Below, in pieces: positions 41,881-50,480 of a stretch of 64,000 nucleotides of DNA. Within the stretch, counting starts at the first letter, position 1. Each line of letters begins with the position of its first letter. This DNA comes from CBDUQN01 sp965369375 (GTDB lineage: Bacteria; Krumholzibacteriota; Krumholzibacteriia; Krumholzibacteriales; Krumholzibacteriaceae): contig CBDUQN010000008.1 of the NCBI GenBank assembly GCA_965369375.1, forward strand, positions 1 through 64,000, given 5' to 3'. A program made the translations under genes and the position numbers. The notes beneath the pieces are model-generated. The model was not told the DNA's origin. It saw nothing but the letters and a program-made list of their open reading frames with translations, and did not search any database.

Positions 41881-43587
41881 ATGTCTTCCTGGATAATCCA
41901 ACCTGTTGATGAGAATGTGATGGGCAATCTTTCCCGCTCACTGCTTCTCTCCGCGCTTGAATCCCGATTACTCTGCGCCCGTGGAGTCGAAACAAGTGAT
42001 GAAGCAGCCCGTTTTCTTTCCCCGTCAATGGAGCATCTTCATAATCCATTTCTCTTCAAGGAAATGGAAAACGCCGCTGCAATCCTGCACGAAGCGATAA
42101 CGAGCGGTGAACGAATACTCGTTCACGGTGACTATGATGCCGATGGCGTATGCGGCGCGGCGCTCCTCTATGAGACGTTGCGAAAACTCGGGGCCGATGT
42201 TCACTATTTTATTCCTGACCGCGCAAAGGATGGCTACGGACTCGCCGAGAGGGTCGTCGAGCGCGGACTCGATGCCGGACTCAAACTCGTGGTGACAGTC
42301 GACTGCGGTTCGAGTGATCGCCGCGTCATTTCACGTCTCGCGCGAGAGGGTGTGAAAGTTATCGTCACCGATCATCATGAAACGCGGGAACGGATACCGG
42401 AGGTCGCCGCGTTTATCAATCCCAAATTGCCGGGTGAAACGTATCCCTTCAAGGAGCTGGCGGGAGCCGGTGTCGCATTCAAGCTGCTTCAGGGACTGGA
42501 AAAAACAATGGGGATCGAGCTTTCTCTCGAAGGATCGCTCGATCTCGTCGCTATCGGAACCCTTGGGGACTACACGATGCTGCAAGACGAAAACAGGACG
42601 CTCGTCTACCTCGGGCTCGAGATGCTCGGGGAATGGAGGAGACCGGGCTTAAGATCACTCAGATCGGTGAGCGGCCTGTCGAAATCAAGATTCACCGCAC
42701 GGCAGATATGTTTTACGATTGTGCCAAGGCTCAATTCACCGGGGCGTATCGGCAGCGCCCGCAATGTTGTGGAGCTGCTCGTCTCCGATGACGGCGGTGA
42801 GGCCAACAGGATCGCGCGCGAGATAGAAGAAAAAAACAGAAAACGCAAATTGTACGATAGGCGCGTGACCGAAGAGGCCTGTTATCTGGCGGATATCATA
42901 CTGAGAAGAGCGGAACCGAGCGCCTTTGTTTTCTCATCCTCTTCTTGGCATGAAGGAGTTGTCGGGATCGGGGCGGCGCGTCTCGCCGAGCGTTACAACC
43001 TGCCCTCGGTGCTTATCGCCGTCAAGGACGGTGTCGGGAAGGGATCGGCGAGATCCGCCGGGATGGTAAATATCAAAGCGGTACTGGATCAGTGTTCGAG
43101 TTCCCTGATGGAATTCGGCGGACACAGGGAGGCGGGTGGATTCAGCATACCGGAAGAGAAAATCCCGGATTTTCAGCGCATGTTCGAAGGGGCGGTCGAA
43201 GATCTTGCCGAGAAGGGAATGAATCCCGCAGAATGGCGCGTAGACGCCGAAGTCACACTCGAAGAGTGCACTCTTGAATTTGTTTCCTATATCGAACGTC
43301 TCGCGCCCTTTGGCCCGGGGAATCACGAAACGGTTTTTCTTCTTCGGGATCTCACGGTCTTGCCGGAGAGCAGGATTGTGGGACAGGACCACCTCAAACT
43401 CGCCGTGCGCGATCCGGACGGCGTCGGGCGGGAATTGATCGGTTTCTCGCTTGCCCGAACCTGGAATCTAACCGATATCGCGAACAGAAATCTCGATGTT
43501 CTGGCTCATCTGCGCAAAAACAGCTACATGGGCAAGACGGAAAGCCAGCTGCAAGTGGTTGCTATTCGATTTTCACAGAGTGACTGA
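41881..43587 (+). CDS. recJ: Single-stranded-DNA-specific exonuclease RecJ
   Basis: RecJ (568 aa) is a 5'-3' single-strand DNA exonuclease in recombination and mismatch repair. The DHH family motifs appear in order: VHGDYDADGVCGAALLY near residue 83, TVDCGSSDRRVI near 140, VTDHHETRERIP near 163 and the DHHA1 motif GGHREAGGFSIPEE near 418. The C-terminal OB-like region has RLAPFGPGNHETVFLL. The length is normal. The ATG lies 40 bp after the end of rnpB. Confidence 0.96.
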   Translation: MSSWIIQPVDENVMGNLSRSLLLSALESRLLCARGVETSDEAARFLSPSMEHLHNPFLFKEMENAAAILHEAITSGERILVHGDYDADGVCGAALLYETLRKLGADVHYFIPDRAKDGYGLAERVVERGLDAGLKLVVTVDCGSSDRRVISRLAREGVKVIVTDHHETRERIPEVAAFINPKLPGETYPFKELAGAGVAFKLLQGLEKTMGIELSLEGSLDLVAIGTLGDYTMLQDENRTLVYLGLEMLGEWRRPGLRSLRSVSGLSKSRFTARQICFTIVPRLNSPGRIGSARNVVELLVSDDGGEANRIAREIEEKNRKRKLYDRRVTEEACYLADIILRRAEPSAFVFSSSSWHEGVVGIGAARLAERYNLPSVLIAVKDGVGKGSARSAGMVNIKAVLDQCSSSLMEFGGHREAGGFSIPEEKIPDFQRMFEGAVEDLAEKGMNPAEWRVDAEVTLEECTLEFVSYIERLAPFGPGNHETVFLLRDLTVLPESRIVGQDHLKLAVRDPDGVGRELIGFSLARTWNLTDIANRNLDVLAHLRKNSYMGKTESQLQVVAIRFSQSD

Positions 43588-43654
43588 AAAGCTTGAGTTC
43601 AGAGTTTAATCTCGCTGAATCAGCTGGTTACTTCGTTCAAAAGGCGGAGATTAC

Positions 43655-45817
43655 GTGGTCGGGGAAAAGGCCGTCGACAAAGAGCACCATGAAGGGCTGA
43701 AGGCAGTTCTGAACCTTACGAACGGATTGAACGAAGCCTCGCGCGACCTCATCGAGCGGGCATACCGTTTCGCTGCTCAGGCTCATGACGGGCAGTACCG
43801 GCTCTCCGGGGATCCGTTCATCGTTCACGGGCTCGAGGTCGCAAGGATACTGGCGGAGCTCGGTCTCGACGCTTCAGCGATTGCCGCTGCGTTTCTTCAT
43901 GATGTGGTTGAAGATACCGGTGTAACGAATAAAGATCTTGCACGGGAGTTCGGTGAGGAGGTGGCGCAGCTCGTCGACGGCCTGACCGAGCTCGACAAAC
44001 TCTCGTTCCTCTCGCCTGAAGAAAAGCAGATCGAGTCCGCGCGCAGAATGCTCGTTTCGATGGTCAAAGATATCAGGGTCATCTTCATAAAGCTCGCCGA
44101 CCGGCTTCATAATATGCGAACACTCGAGTATCTTCCCGAGGATCGGATCCGCAGCATTGCACGGGAGACACTCGAGATATATGCGCCGGTCGCGCACCGC
44201 CTCGGGGTGGGAAAGATAAAGGTGGAACTCGAGGATCTCGGATTTCGGTTCCTCGAACCGGATCGCTTTAGTGAGGTGGAAAATCTCGTCAACGGTATCG
44301 TGACCGACGGCGGGGCCGTTTTCGAGGATTTCAGAGGACCGATCGAGGAACACCTCTCGGAATCCGGTATCGAGGCGAAGATAACGAGTCGGGTGAAACA
44401 CAGGTACGGCACTTACCAGAAAATGATCCGCAAGGGTGTAAAAGTCGAGGACATATACGATATTCTCTCGATGAGGATCGTGACGAAAAATGTCAGGGAT
44501 TGCTATCATTCTCTCGAGATCGTACACAGCCTGTTCAGACCGATACACGGGCGGTTCAAAGATTTCATCGCCGCTCCCAAATCGAATCTCTACCAATCAA
44601 TTCATACAACCGTCATGGATGAAAGTGGAAGGAAGTTCGAAATCCAGATCAGAACCGAATTGATGAATAAAGCGGCCGAGTACGGCATTTCCGCTCATTG
44701 GCTCTACAAGGAACACGGCAAAGCAGTTGCGGGATGGGACCGGTGGCTCGAGTGGTTCAAACAGGCGGTGGACTATCAGCTCGAGCTCTCCGACCCGTCC
44801 GAGTTCATGAAATTCCTGAAAACCGATCTCTTTCAGAATGAGATCTATGTTTTCACACCGGCAGGGGAACTCAAGCAACTCCCATCCGGTTCTACTCCCA
44901 TCGATTTTGCATACGCGATTCATTCGGATGTCGGCAATCACTGTACCGGCGCAAAGGTCAACGGCCGTCTCGTGCCGCTCGATTATCATCTCAAGAGCGG
45001 TGACAGGGCGGAGATCATGACATCGTCGAAGGCCCAACCCCACGAGAAGTGGCTCAAGAGCGTTAAAACGTCACGTGCTCGAATGAAGATACGGCAATGG
45101 CAACGGGTGAGAACGAAGGAGCAAGAAGAAAAAATAGGCAGGGAGTTGCTCAAGAGCGAACTCCGGCGCAGGAAACTTGCTTTTCCGAAGGAAAATCAAT
45201 TGCGCAAGCTGCTCAAATCGTTCGGAAGAGACACTATCGGGAGGCTTTTTGCCGATCTGGGGAGAGGAAAAGTGTCACCGAATACGCTTGCCGCCAAACT
45301 CTACCCGAAAACAAATGATCGTGAAGCAAGCGATGAAATCAAACAGCGGGAACGGCTGAGAGAAATCGTTCGGAGGCCGATAAAGGGAATCAGAATGGAC
45401 GGTATGGATAATATTCTCGTGAGATTCGCCAAATGCTGTCAGCCGGTCCCCGGCGATTCGGTGGTCGGTATCATCACGAGGGGACGAGGCCTTTCCGTTC
45501 ACCGTGTCGATTGCAGCAACGTAAAGAAATTCGACGAGCCGGGCAGAATCGTCAGTGTGGATTGGGATACCTATCCGGGCCGGAAATTTCTTGTTTCACT
45601 AATTGTCGTCGCCCGGGACAGATCGGGGCTCGTTTCGGAAATCAGCAGAAAGATCGGGGATATGAATACGGACGTCCACTCCGGTCGTTTCGAGATTCAC
45701 GAAGGGGAGCTTCAGCTCGTTCTCGTCATGAGCATCAGTGACCTCAAGCATCTCAACAGGGTGATAGCGGAGATCAAGAGTATCGAAAGCGTGATGAACG
45801 TCTACAGAGCAGTGTAG
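43655..45817 (+). CDS. Bifunctional (p)ppGpp synthetase/hydrolase, RelA/SpoT family
   Basis: This 720-aa protein makes and degrades the alarmone (p)ppGpp. The N-terminal HD hydrolase domain has IVHGLEVARIL, AAFLHDVVEDTG and KLADRLHNMRTL. The synthetase domain has RVKHRYGTYQKMIRKG, VEDIYDILSMRIV and APKSNLYQSIHTTV. The TGS domain (FTPAGELKQLPSGSTPIDFA) and a C-terminal ACT domain (SLIVVARDRSGLVSEISRKI) follow. The intact HD motif suggests that hydrolase activity is kept. The GTG start follows GGAG at 7 bases. It is the usual single long RSH enzyme. Confidence 0.96.
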   Translation: MVGEKAVDKEHHEGLKAVLNLTNGLNEASRDLIERAYRFAAQAHDGQYRLSGDPFIVHGLEVARILAELGLDASAIAAAFLHDVVEDTGVTNKDLAREFGEEVAQLVDGLTELDKLSFLSPEEKQIESARRMLVSMVKDIRVIFIKLADRLHNMRTLEYLPEDRIRSIARETLEIYAPVAHRLGVGKIKVELEDLGFRFLEPDRFSEVENLVNGIVTDGGAVFEDFRGPIEEHLSESGIEAKITSRVKHRYGTYQKMIRKGVKVEDIYDILSMRIVTKNVRDCYHSLEIVHSLFRPIHGRFKDFIAAPKSNLYQSIHTTVMDESGRKFEIQIRTELMNKAAEYGISAHWLYKEHGKAVAGWDRWLEWFKQAVDYQLELSDPSEFMKFLKTDLFQNEIYVFTPAGELKQLPSGSTPIDFAYAIHSDVGNHCTGAKVNGRLVPLDYHLKSGDRAEIMTSSKAQPHEKWLKSVKTSRARMKIRQWQRVRTKEQEEKIGRELLKSELRRRKLAFPKENQLRKLLKSFGRDTIGRLFADLGRGKVSPNTLAAKLYPKTNDREASDEIKQRERLREIVRRPIKGIRMDGMDNILVRFAKCCQPVPGDSVVGIITRGRGLSVHRVDCSNVKKFDEPGRIVSVDWDTYPGRKFLVSLIVVARDRSGLVSEISRKIGDMNTDVHSGRFEIHEGELQLVLVMSISDLKHLNRVIAEIKSIESVMNVYRAV

Positions 45818-45829
45818 GGAGGAACTCCG

Positions 45830-46426
45830 TTGCGCGTTGTGATTCAAAGAGTGGCCGAAGCGAGCGTCGAAGTCGAAGGAACGGATGTTTCTCACATCGG
45901 CGGGGGGATACTCGTGCTCGTGGCTTTCAAGAACGGGGATTCTGAAAGCGAGCTCGACTGGATAGCACGCAAGTGCCTCGAGCTCAGAATCTTCGAGGAT
46001 GAAAACGGCAAGATGAACAGATCGGTGATGGAAGTGGAGGGTGAGGTGCTCGTCGTATCCCAGTTCACCCTGTATGGCAACTGCCGGAAGGGAAGGCGCC
46101 CCGCGTACACCGATAGTGCGCCGGCACCGGCGGCGCAGGAACTGTACAGAGCATTCGTGGAGATTATCGGTTCGCATTACCCGCGGGTTGCCGAAGGAGT
46201 GTTCGGGGCGAGGATGCGGGTGAGACTCCTCAACGACGGCCCCGTGACACTAATCATCGACCGGGAGCGTGCCGGGTCAGCGCGTTTCAAGGACTTGGAC
46301 TATGAATCCGTTTTTGACATTGGAGGTTCAGGGCAATCTCGTTCTCGGATCCGCCTCGCCGCGCCGCAGGGAGCTTCTGGAAAGACTCGGTTTCGAGTTC
46401 GAGATTATTCCTTGCCACGTGGATGA
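45830..46426 (+). CDS. dtd: D-aminoacyl-tRNA deacylase, with unusual C-terminal run-on
   Basis: Dtd removes D-amino acids from tRNA. The first 145 or so residues are complete: MRVVIQRVAEASVEVEG, VSQFTLYGNCRKGRRPAYT and LNDGPVTLIID, which includes the Gly-Pro motif. The family is normally about 145-150 aa, but this frame continues for about 50 more residues. That run-on has an Arg/Ser-rich tail and overlaps the maf coding region by 125 bp in a different frame. The tail probably has no function; it could result from a lost stop codon or a one-base indel near 46275-46300 that removed an ATGA-type overlap with maf. The core call is firm. Confidence 0.9.
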   Translation: MRVVIQRVAEASVEVEGTDVSHIGGGILVLVAFKNGDSESELDWIARKCLELRIFEDENGKMNRSVMEVEGEVLVVSQFTLYGNCRKGRRPAYTDSAPAPAAQELYRAFVEIIGSHYPRVAEGVFGARMRVRLLNDGPVTLIIDRERAGSARFKDLDYESVFDIGGSGQSRSRIRLAAPQGASGKTRFRVRDYSLPRG

Positions 46427-46898
46427 GAGCGTTGTGCCGTGGAAAGACCCGGAGACCGGCGTAAAGCTAGTCGCCGAGCTGAAGGCCGTCGAGGCGCTGA
46501 GCCATCGTCCCCGCAAGACGATCATAGCCGCTGATACCGTCGTGATATGCCGCGGAGAGATTATGGGTAAGCCGGCGGATGCGGCGGATGCGGCACGGAT
46601 GCTCGGGGCTCTGTCGGGCCGCGCGCACGAAGTCATAACGGGTGTGGTGATCGTCCAGCCGCCAAATCGGCGGATAATCGAAGCGGAAACGACGAGGGTC
46701 TTTTTTCGTGAGATCGCTGATATTGAAATAGAACGATATATCGAGACAGGCGAACCCTTCGACAAGGCGGGTGCGTACGCGATTCAAGGTTATGCATCGC
46801 TCTTTATCGAGCGTGTAGATGGGTGCTATTTCAATGTCGTGGGATTGCCGGTGCACCGTCTGTTCAGTATGTTCAGGAGACTTGAGGATAGTATGTAA
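46302..46898 (+). CDS. maf: Maf family nucleotide pyrophosphatase
   Basis: Maf (198 aa) hydrolyses non-canonical or pyrimidine nucleoside triphosphates (dTTP, UTP and modified forms) to monophosphates. Signatures are LVLGSASPRRRELLERLG at the N-terminus, IIAADTVVICRGEIMGKP near residue 70 and FDKAGAYAIQGYASLFIERVDG near residue 155. The ATG at 46302 follows AAGGA with 8-base spacing and gives the family N-terminus. It lies inside the 3' end of the dtd frame. Confidence 0.94.
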   Translation: MNPFLTLEVQGNLVLGSASPRRRELLERLGFEFEIIPCHVDESVVPWKDPETGVKLVAELKAVEALSHRPRKTIIAADTVVICRGEIMGKPADAADAARMLGALSGRAHEVITGVVIVQPPNRRIIEAETTRVFFREIADIEIERYIETGEPFDKAGAYAIQGYASLFIERVDGCYFNVVGLPVHRLFSMFRRLEDSM

Positions 46899-46922
46899 TG
46901 GCTGCAATCCTGGAGGCGCTGC

Positions 46923-47342
46923 ATGAAAGTGTTTGAGCAGGAACACCGATTTTCGACGGATGGCGACGGGACCATCGTCGATCTGACGAACGCGGTTCAA
47001 GCTGCATTGACGGAGAGCGGTGTTTCGAACGGACAGATGACGGTATTCGTTCCCGGTTCCACGGGGGCCGTTACGACGGTGGAGTACGAGCCCGGATTGA
47101 TCGGCGATCTTCCCGAGCTCTTCGAAAACCTGATTCCCAGCGGGACGATGTACCGGCATGATGCTACATGGGGTGACGGGAACGGATTTTCCCATTTGCG
47201 GGCATCTCTTGTCGGACCGTCACTGACCGTACCGGTTTCCGGAGGCGGGTTGACACTCGGAACGTGGCAGCAGATTGTCTTCCTCGAATTCGATAACAGG
47301 CCGAGGAAGAGGACAATACAGATCAGCATCCTCGGTGTTTGA
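46923..47342 (+). CDS. YjbQ/UPF0047 family protein
   Basis: This 139-aa protein belongs to the UPF0047 (YjbQ) family; E. coli YjbQ can rescue thiamine phosphate synthesis weakly. It shows VFVPGSTGAVTTVEYEPGL, RHDATWGDGNGFSHLRASLV and GGGLTLGTWQQIVFLEFDNR. The last histidine and the GTWQ block are strongly conserved in the family. The physiological reaction is not established. The ATG lies about 10 bases after a GGAGG in the 24-bp gap after maf. Confidence 0.88.
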   Translation: MKVFEQEHRFSTDGDGTIVDLTNAVQAALTESGVSNGQMTVFVPGSTGAVTTVEYEPGLIGDLPELFENLIPSGTMYRHDATWGDGNGFSHLRASLVGPSLTVPVSGGGLTLGTWQQIVFLEFDNRPRKRTIQISILGV

Positions 47343-47365
47343 TCTCATAAAGGGAGGAGTTCCCG

Positions 47366-48511
47366 TTGGATTCTGGAAAGGGCATGGAACGGATGATCTT
47401 TCCGACGATCGATTTCGTAGAAGGGAAGGTCGAAATCATCGATCAGACCCTGCTTCCCGCTGAGCTGAAAATCTTGAAATTAGAGAGATACGAGCAGGTC
47501 GCCGAGGCGATCAGGTCGCTCCGGGTTCGGGGCGCCCCCGCCATCGGGATCGCGGCTGCTTACGGTGTGCTGCTCGAGGTCGAGAATGCGCTCGAGGAGG
47601 AGGCCGGCTCTCCGCCGTACCTTTTCGACCGAAAGAGAGGCGTTCGCGGGCTCGCAATCGGCGCCGTCGATCCTTGCATGGTTCGAAAGAGATTCGACGC
47701 GGCGCGCAAGGCGATAGCTCAGACGAGGCCGACGGCGGCCAACCTCTTCTGGGCGCTCGACAGGATGGCCTCGGTATTTGACGACACGGACGGCGATGCG
47801 GCGGATCTATGCAAGCGTCTGGCGGCCGAAGCGTTTCATATACACGAGGAGGAGCTCGAGATCGAAATTGCAATTGGTGAGAACGGCTCGCACCTTATCG
47901 AGGACGGAATGAACATTCTAACCCATTGTAATGCAGGTGGTTTGGCCACCGCCGGTTACGGGACGGCGCTCGGTGTCATATACCGCGCATTCGAGGAAGG
48001 GAAACAGGTGCGCGTCTATGCCGGCGAGACCCGGCCGCTACTTCAGGGGGCGCGGCTCACCGCTTGGGAGCTCGGGCGCAGGGGAATAGAGGCGACGTTA
48101 CTCTGCGACGCGGCGGCGGCCTCGCTCTTCAAGGCGGGACGCATCGACGCAGTGGTCGTGGGCGCCGACCGTATCGCCGCCAACGGCGACACGGCAAACA
48201 AGATAGGTACCCTGGGCCTCGCCGTGCTCTGTGATTCGTTCGCCAGACCATTCTATGTCGCCGCGCCATGGTCGACGTTTGATCTCAGCCTGGATACGGG
48301 TGACGATATACCGATCGAGGAGCGTTCGAGCAGTGAAGTCTCCTGTTTCGCCGGCAATCCAACGGCGCCTGATAATATCGATGTCTATAATCCGGCCTTC
48401 GATGTGACCCCGGCCCGGCTGATAGCGGCGATCATAACCGAGAGGGGGATCATCGAGCATCCGGATGCGGATGGAATTCGGAGGGTCATGGGGGGGGCTG
48501 GAAGCGGATAA
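47366..48511 (+). CDS. mtnA: S-methyl-5-thioribose-1-phosphate isomerase
   Basis: MtnA (381 aa) converts methylthioribose-1-phosphate to methylthioribulose-1-phosphate in methionine salvage. It is related to eIF2B subunits. The motifs are SLRVRGAPAIGIAAAYGV near residue 52, NILTHCNAGGLATAGYGTALGVI near 183 and VVGADRIAANGDTANKIGT near 256. The catalytic cysteine lies in THCNAG and the aspartate in GADR. The TTG start at 47366 has GGGAGGAG 6 bases upstream; an ATG six codons later is an alternative. No other methionine-salvage genes are in the window. Confidence 0.94.
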   Translation: MDSGKGMERMIFPTIDFVEGKVEIIDQTLLPAELKILKLERYEQVAEAIRSLRVRGAPAIGIAAAYGVLLEVENALEEEAGSPPYLFDRKRGVRGLAIGAVDPCMVRKRFDAARKAIAQTRPTAANLFWALDRMASVFDDTDGDAADLCKRLAAEAFHIHEEELEIEIAIGENGSHLIEDGMNILTHCNAGGLATAGYGTALGVIYRAFEEGKQVRVYAGETRPLLQGARLTAWELGRRGIEATLLCDAAAASLFKAGRIDAVVVGADRIAANGDTANKIGTLGLAVLCDSFARPFYVAAPWSTFDLSLDTGDDIPIEERSSSEVSCFAGNPTAPDNIDVYNPAFDVTPARLIAAIITERGIIEHPDADGIRRVMGGAGSG

Positions 48512-48519
48512 TCCGGCCG

Positions 48520-48551
48520 TCTGGAATTTGATCATTCTGGAATTTGATTAT
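48520..48551. repeat. 16-bp direct repeat ahead of the rplM promoter
   Basis: TCTGGAATTTGATCAT and TCTGGAATTTGATTAT (48520-48535 and 48536-48551) are adjacent copies with one mismatch. They end 6 bp before the -35 of the ribosomal protein promoter. Confidence 0.85.
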
Positions 48552-48557
48552 TCAAAC

Positions 48558-48586
48558 TTGACATAATCCTCTATTCAGTATATATT
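48558..48586 (+). promoter_or_regulatory. Sigma-70-type promoter for rplM-rpsI
   Basis: A perfect TTGACA at 48558-48563 and TATATT at 48581-48586 are separated by 17 bp, some 50 bp ahead of rplM. Confidence 0.78.
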
Positions 48587-48636
48587 TCGATGTTTGATTC
48601 CCTTGAATAATAGTGATTTATTGAGGAGAAGCGAAA

Positions 48637-49068
48637 ATGCAAAAAACGACCATATTAAAACAGGGAGAGGTAACAAGGAACTGGCACATTGTCGATGCGA
48701 ACGGAAAGACGCTCGGCCGCCTCGCCACGCGGATTGCGACCGTGATCCGCGGAAAGAACAAGGCCTGCTTCGTGCCGTTCATGGATAACGGCGATTTCGT
48801 AATTGTCGTCAATGCATCGAAGATACACGTAACCGGCAGGAAACGGGAAAGCAAAACATATTGGCGTTACACCGGTTATCCGGGGGGGATGCGGCTCACG
48901 AAATTCAAGGACGCATTAGCGAAGGACCCCACATTCGTCATCAAGCACGCCGTCAAAGGCATGCTGCCGCATAACCGGCTGGGGAGGAAGCTGATCAAGA
49001 AGCTCAAGGTGTATCCGGGTCCCGAGCATCCCCACAAGGCCCAGAAACCGGCGCCGCTCGAGCTGTAA
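48637..49068 (+). CDS. rplM: 50S ribosomal protein L13
   Basis: L13 (143 aa) is an early-assembly protein of the large ribosomal subunit. Typical features are RNWHIVDANGKTLGRLATRI, MDNGDFVIVVNASKIHVTG, KTYWRYTGYPGG, and HAVKGMLPHNRLGRKLIKKL near residues 105-124. The ATG follows TGAGGAG. As in most bacteria it is paired with rpsI. Confidence 0.98.
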   Translation: MQKTTILKQGEVTRNWHIVDANGKTLGRLATRIATVIRGKNKACFVPFMDNGDFVIVVNASKIHVTGRKRESKTYWRYTGYPGGMRLTKFKDALAKDPTFVIKHAVKGMLPHNRLGRKLIKKLKVYPGPEHPHKAQKPAPLEL

Positions 49069-49136
49069 CGAACTGATTTGGACAGTGTGAAATACAAAGC
49101 GATTGGTACGATGAGTGCCTGAAGGGAGGTGAGAAG

Positions 49137-49529
49137 TTGGCAAAGGAAACCAACCATACGGTCGGCAGAAGGAAATCCTCAGTCGCCCGTGTATTTCTCA
49201 AGGAAGGAACCGGCAATATAACGGTAAACGGGAAAGCCCTTATCGATTATATAAAAAGAGAAAGTCTGGCAATGGTCGTTCGGCAGCCTCTCGAGGTCAC
49301 GCATACCGATTCGAGTTTCGATATCAAGGCCACGGTGAAGGGCGGCGGAATCGCAGGTCAGGCCGGAGCCCTGCGTCTCGGCATTGCGAGGGCCATCCTT
49401 TTACGTGACGAAACGCAGAAGAAGGTTCTCAAGGCCGGAGGATTTCTTACGAGAGATCCAAGGGAGAAGGAACGGAAGAAGTACGGTCAGCCCGGACGAA
49501 GGAAAAAGTTCCAGTTCTCCAAACGATAG
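49137..49529 (+). CDS. rpsI: 30S ribosomal protein S9
   Basis: S9 (130 aa) is a small-subunit protein whose C-terminal tail reaches the P-site tRNA. GRRKSSVARVFLKEGTGNI is at the N-terminus, GGGIAGQAGALRLGIARAIL is in the middle, and the tail ends KKFQFSKR with the conserved final SKR. The start is TTG at 49137, with a strong AGGGAGGTGA just upstream. It follows rplM by 68 bp. Confidence 0.98.
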   Translation: MAKETNHTVGRRKSSVARVFLKEGTGNITVNGKALIDYIKRESLAMVVRQPLEVTHTDSSFDIKATVKGGGIAGQAGALRLGIARAILLRDETQKKVLKAGGFLTRDPREKERKKYGQPGRRKKFQFSKR

Positions 49530-49567
49530 TAACGAAACGACACACATCTCTTTTGCGGTCCATGGTG

Positions 49568-49581
49568 TCCGAAATTTCGGA
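49568..49581. promoter_or_regulatory. Palindrome in the rpsB leader
   Basis: TCCGAAATTTCGGA is a perfect 14-bp palindrome, flanked by GGTCC upstream and GGAACC downstream that could extend the pairing. It lies in the 101-bp gap before rpsB. Ribosomal protein S2 autoregulates through its leader in other bacteria, so a regulatory role is possible but unproven. Confidence 0.4.
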
Positions 49582-49630
49582 TTGGAACCGATCAAGCGAA
49601 GGGATGGAGGATTAACCGAAGGAGAAAACG

Positions 49631-50458
49631 GTGAACGTCACCATCAAGGACCTGCTCGAAGCGGGCGTTCATTTTGGGCATCAGACCCGACGCTGGGATC
49701 CCAAGATGAAGCCCTATATTTATAAAGAGCAGAGTGGCATCTATATAATCAATCTCCAGAAGACAATCGAACAGCTCGAGAAAGCCTACCGGATGCTCGT
49801 GGACATCGCCGCGGAGGGGAAAACCGTCATCTTCGTGGGCACGAAGCGTCAGGCGAAGGAGAGCGTTCGAGAGGACGCGCAGCGATGCAACATGTTCTAC
49901 GTAAACGAGCGATGGCTCGGCGGGACATTAACGAATTTCAAAACGATACGGCAGAGCATGGATCGCCTCGAGGATATGGAAAAGATGGAAGAGGACGGGC
50001 GAGTTGAGCAGCTCTCCAAGAAGGAGCGGCTCTATAACGACAAACAGAAGAAAAAATTGCTCAAGGTTCTTTCCGGCATCCGCGGCATGAACAAAATGCC
50101 TTCGTGCATCATCATCATAGATACGAAGAAGGATGCAATCGCCATCAGGGAAGCCCGCAAGCTCAACATCCCCCTTATCGGCCTAGTAGATACGAACAGC
50201 GATCCGGATGAACTCGATCACTCTATTCCGGCCAACGACGATGCAATTCGCTCCATAAAGCTGTTTACCAAAGTGTTTGCCGATGCGATTCTCGAGGGAA
50301 GAGCCAAGTATTCGAAGAACAAGGAATTCCTGGAAGAGAAAGATAAAGATAAAGCGAAGCAGTCCGGTCCCGGACAAGCGGATAAGCCCAAAGCAAAGCC
50401 GAAAGGCGGAACCGAAGGGGCACGCAAGGACGGTAAGGACAAGAAATCGTTGGATTGA
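49631..50458 (+). CDS. rpsB: 30S ribosomal protein S2
   Basis: S2 (275 aa) is a small-subunit protein. The family motifs are LLEAGVHFGHQTRRWDPKM near residue 6, INLQKTIEQLEKAYRM, FVGTKRQAKESV near 75, NERWLGGTLTNFKTI near 95 and PLIGLVDTNSDPDELDHSIP near 190. The GTG start follows GGAG. The C-terminus carries a Lys/Pro/Gly-rich tail of about 45 residues after the globular part, somewhat longer than in E. coli. It is followed by tsf. Confidence 0.97.
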   Translation: MNVTIKDLLEAGVHFGHQTRRWDPKMKPYIYKEQSGIYIINLQKTIEQLEKAYRMLVDIAAEGKTVIFVGTKRQAKESVREDAQRCNMFYVNERWLGGTLTNFKTIRQSMDRLEDMEKMEEDGRVEQLSKKERLYNDKQKKKLLKVLSGIRGMNKMPSCIIIIDTKKDAIAIREARKLNIPLIGLVDTNSDPDELDHSIPANDDAIRSIKLFTKVFADAILEGRAKYSKNKEFLEEKDKDKAKQSGPGQADKPKAKPKGGTEGARKDGKDKKSLD

Positions 50459-50480
50459 GATTTATACTGGAGGATTCCGA

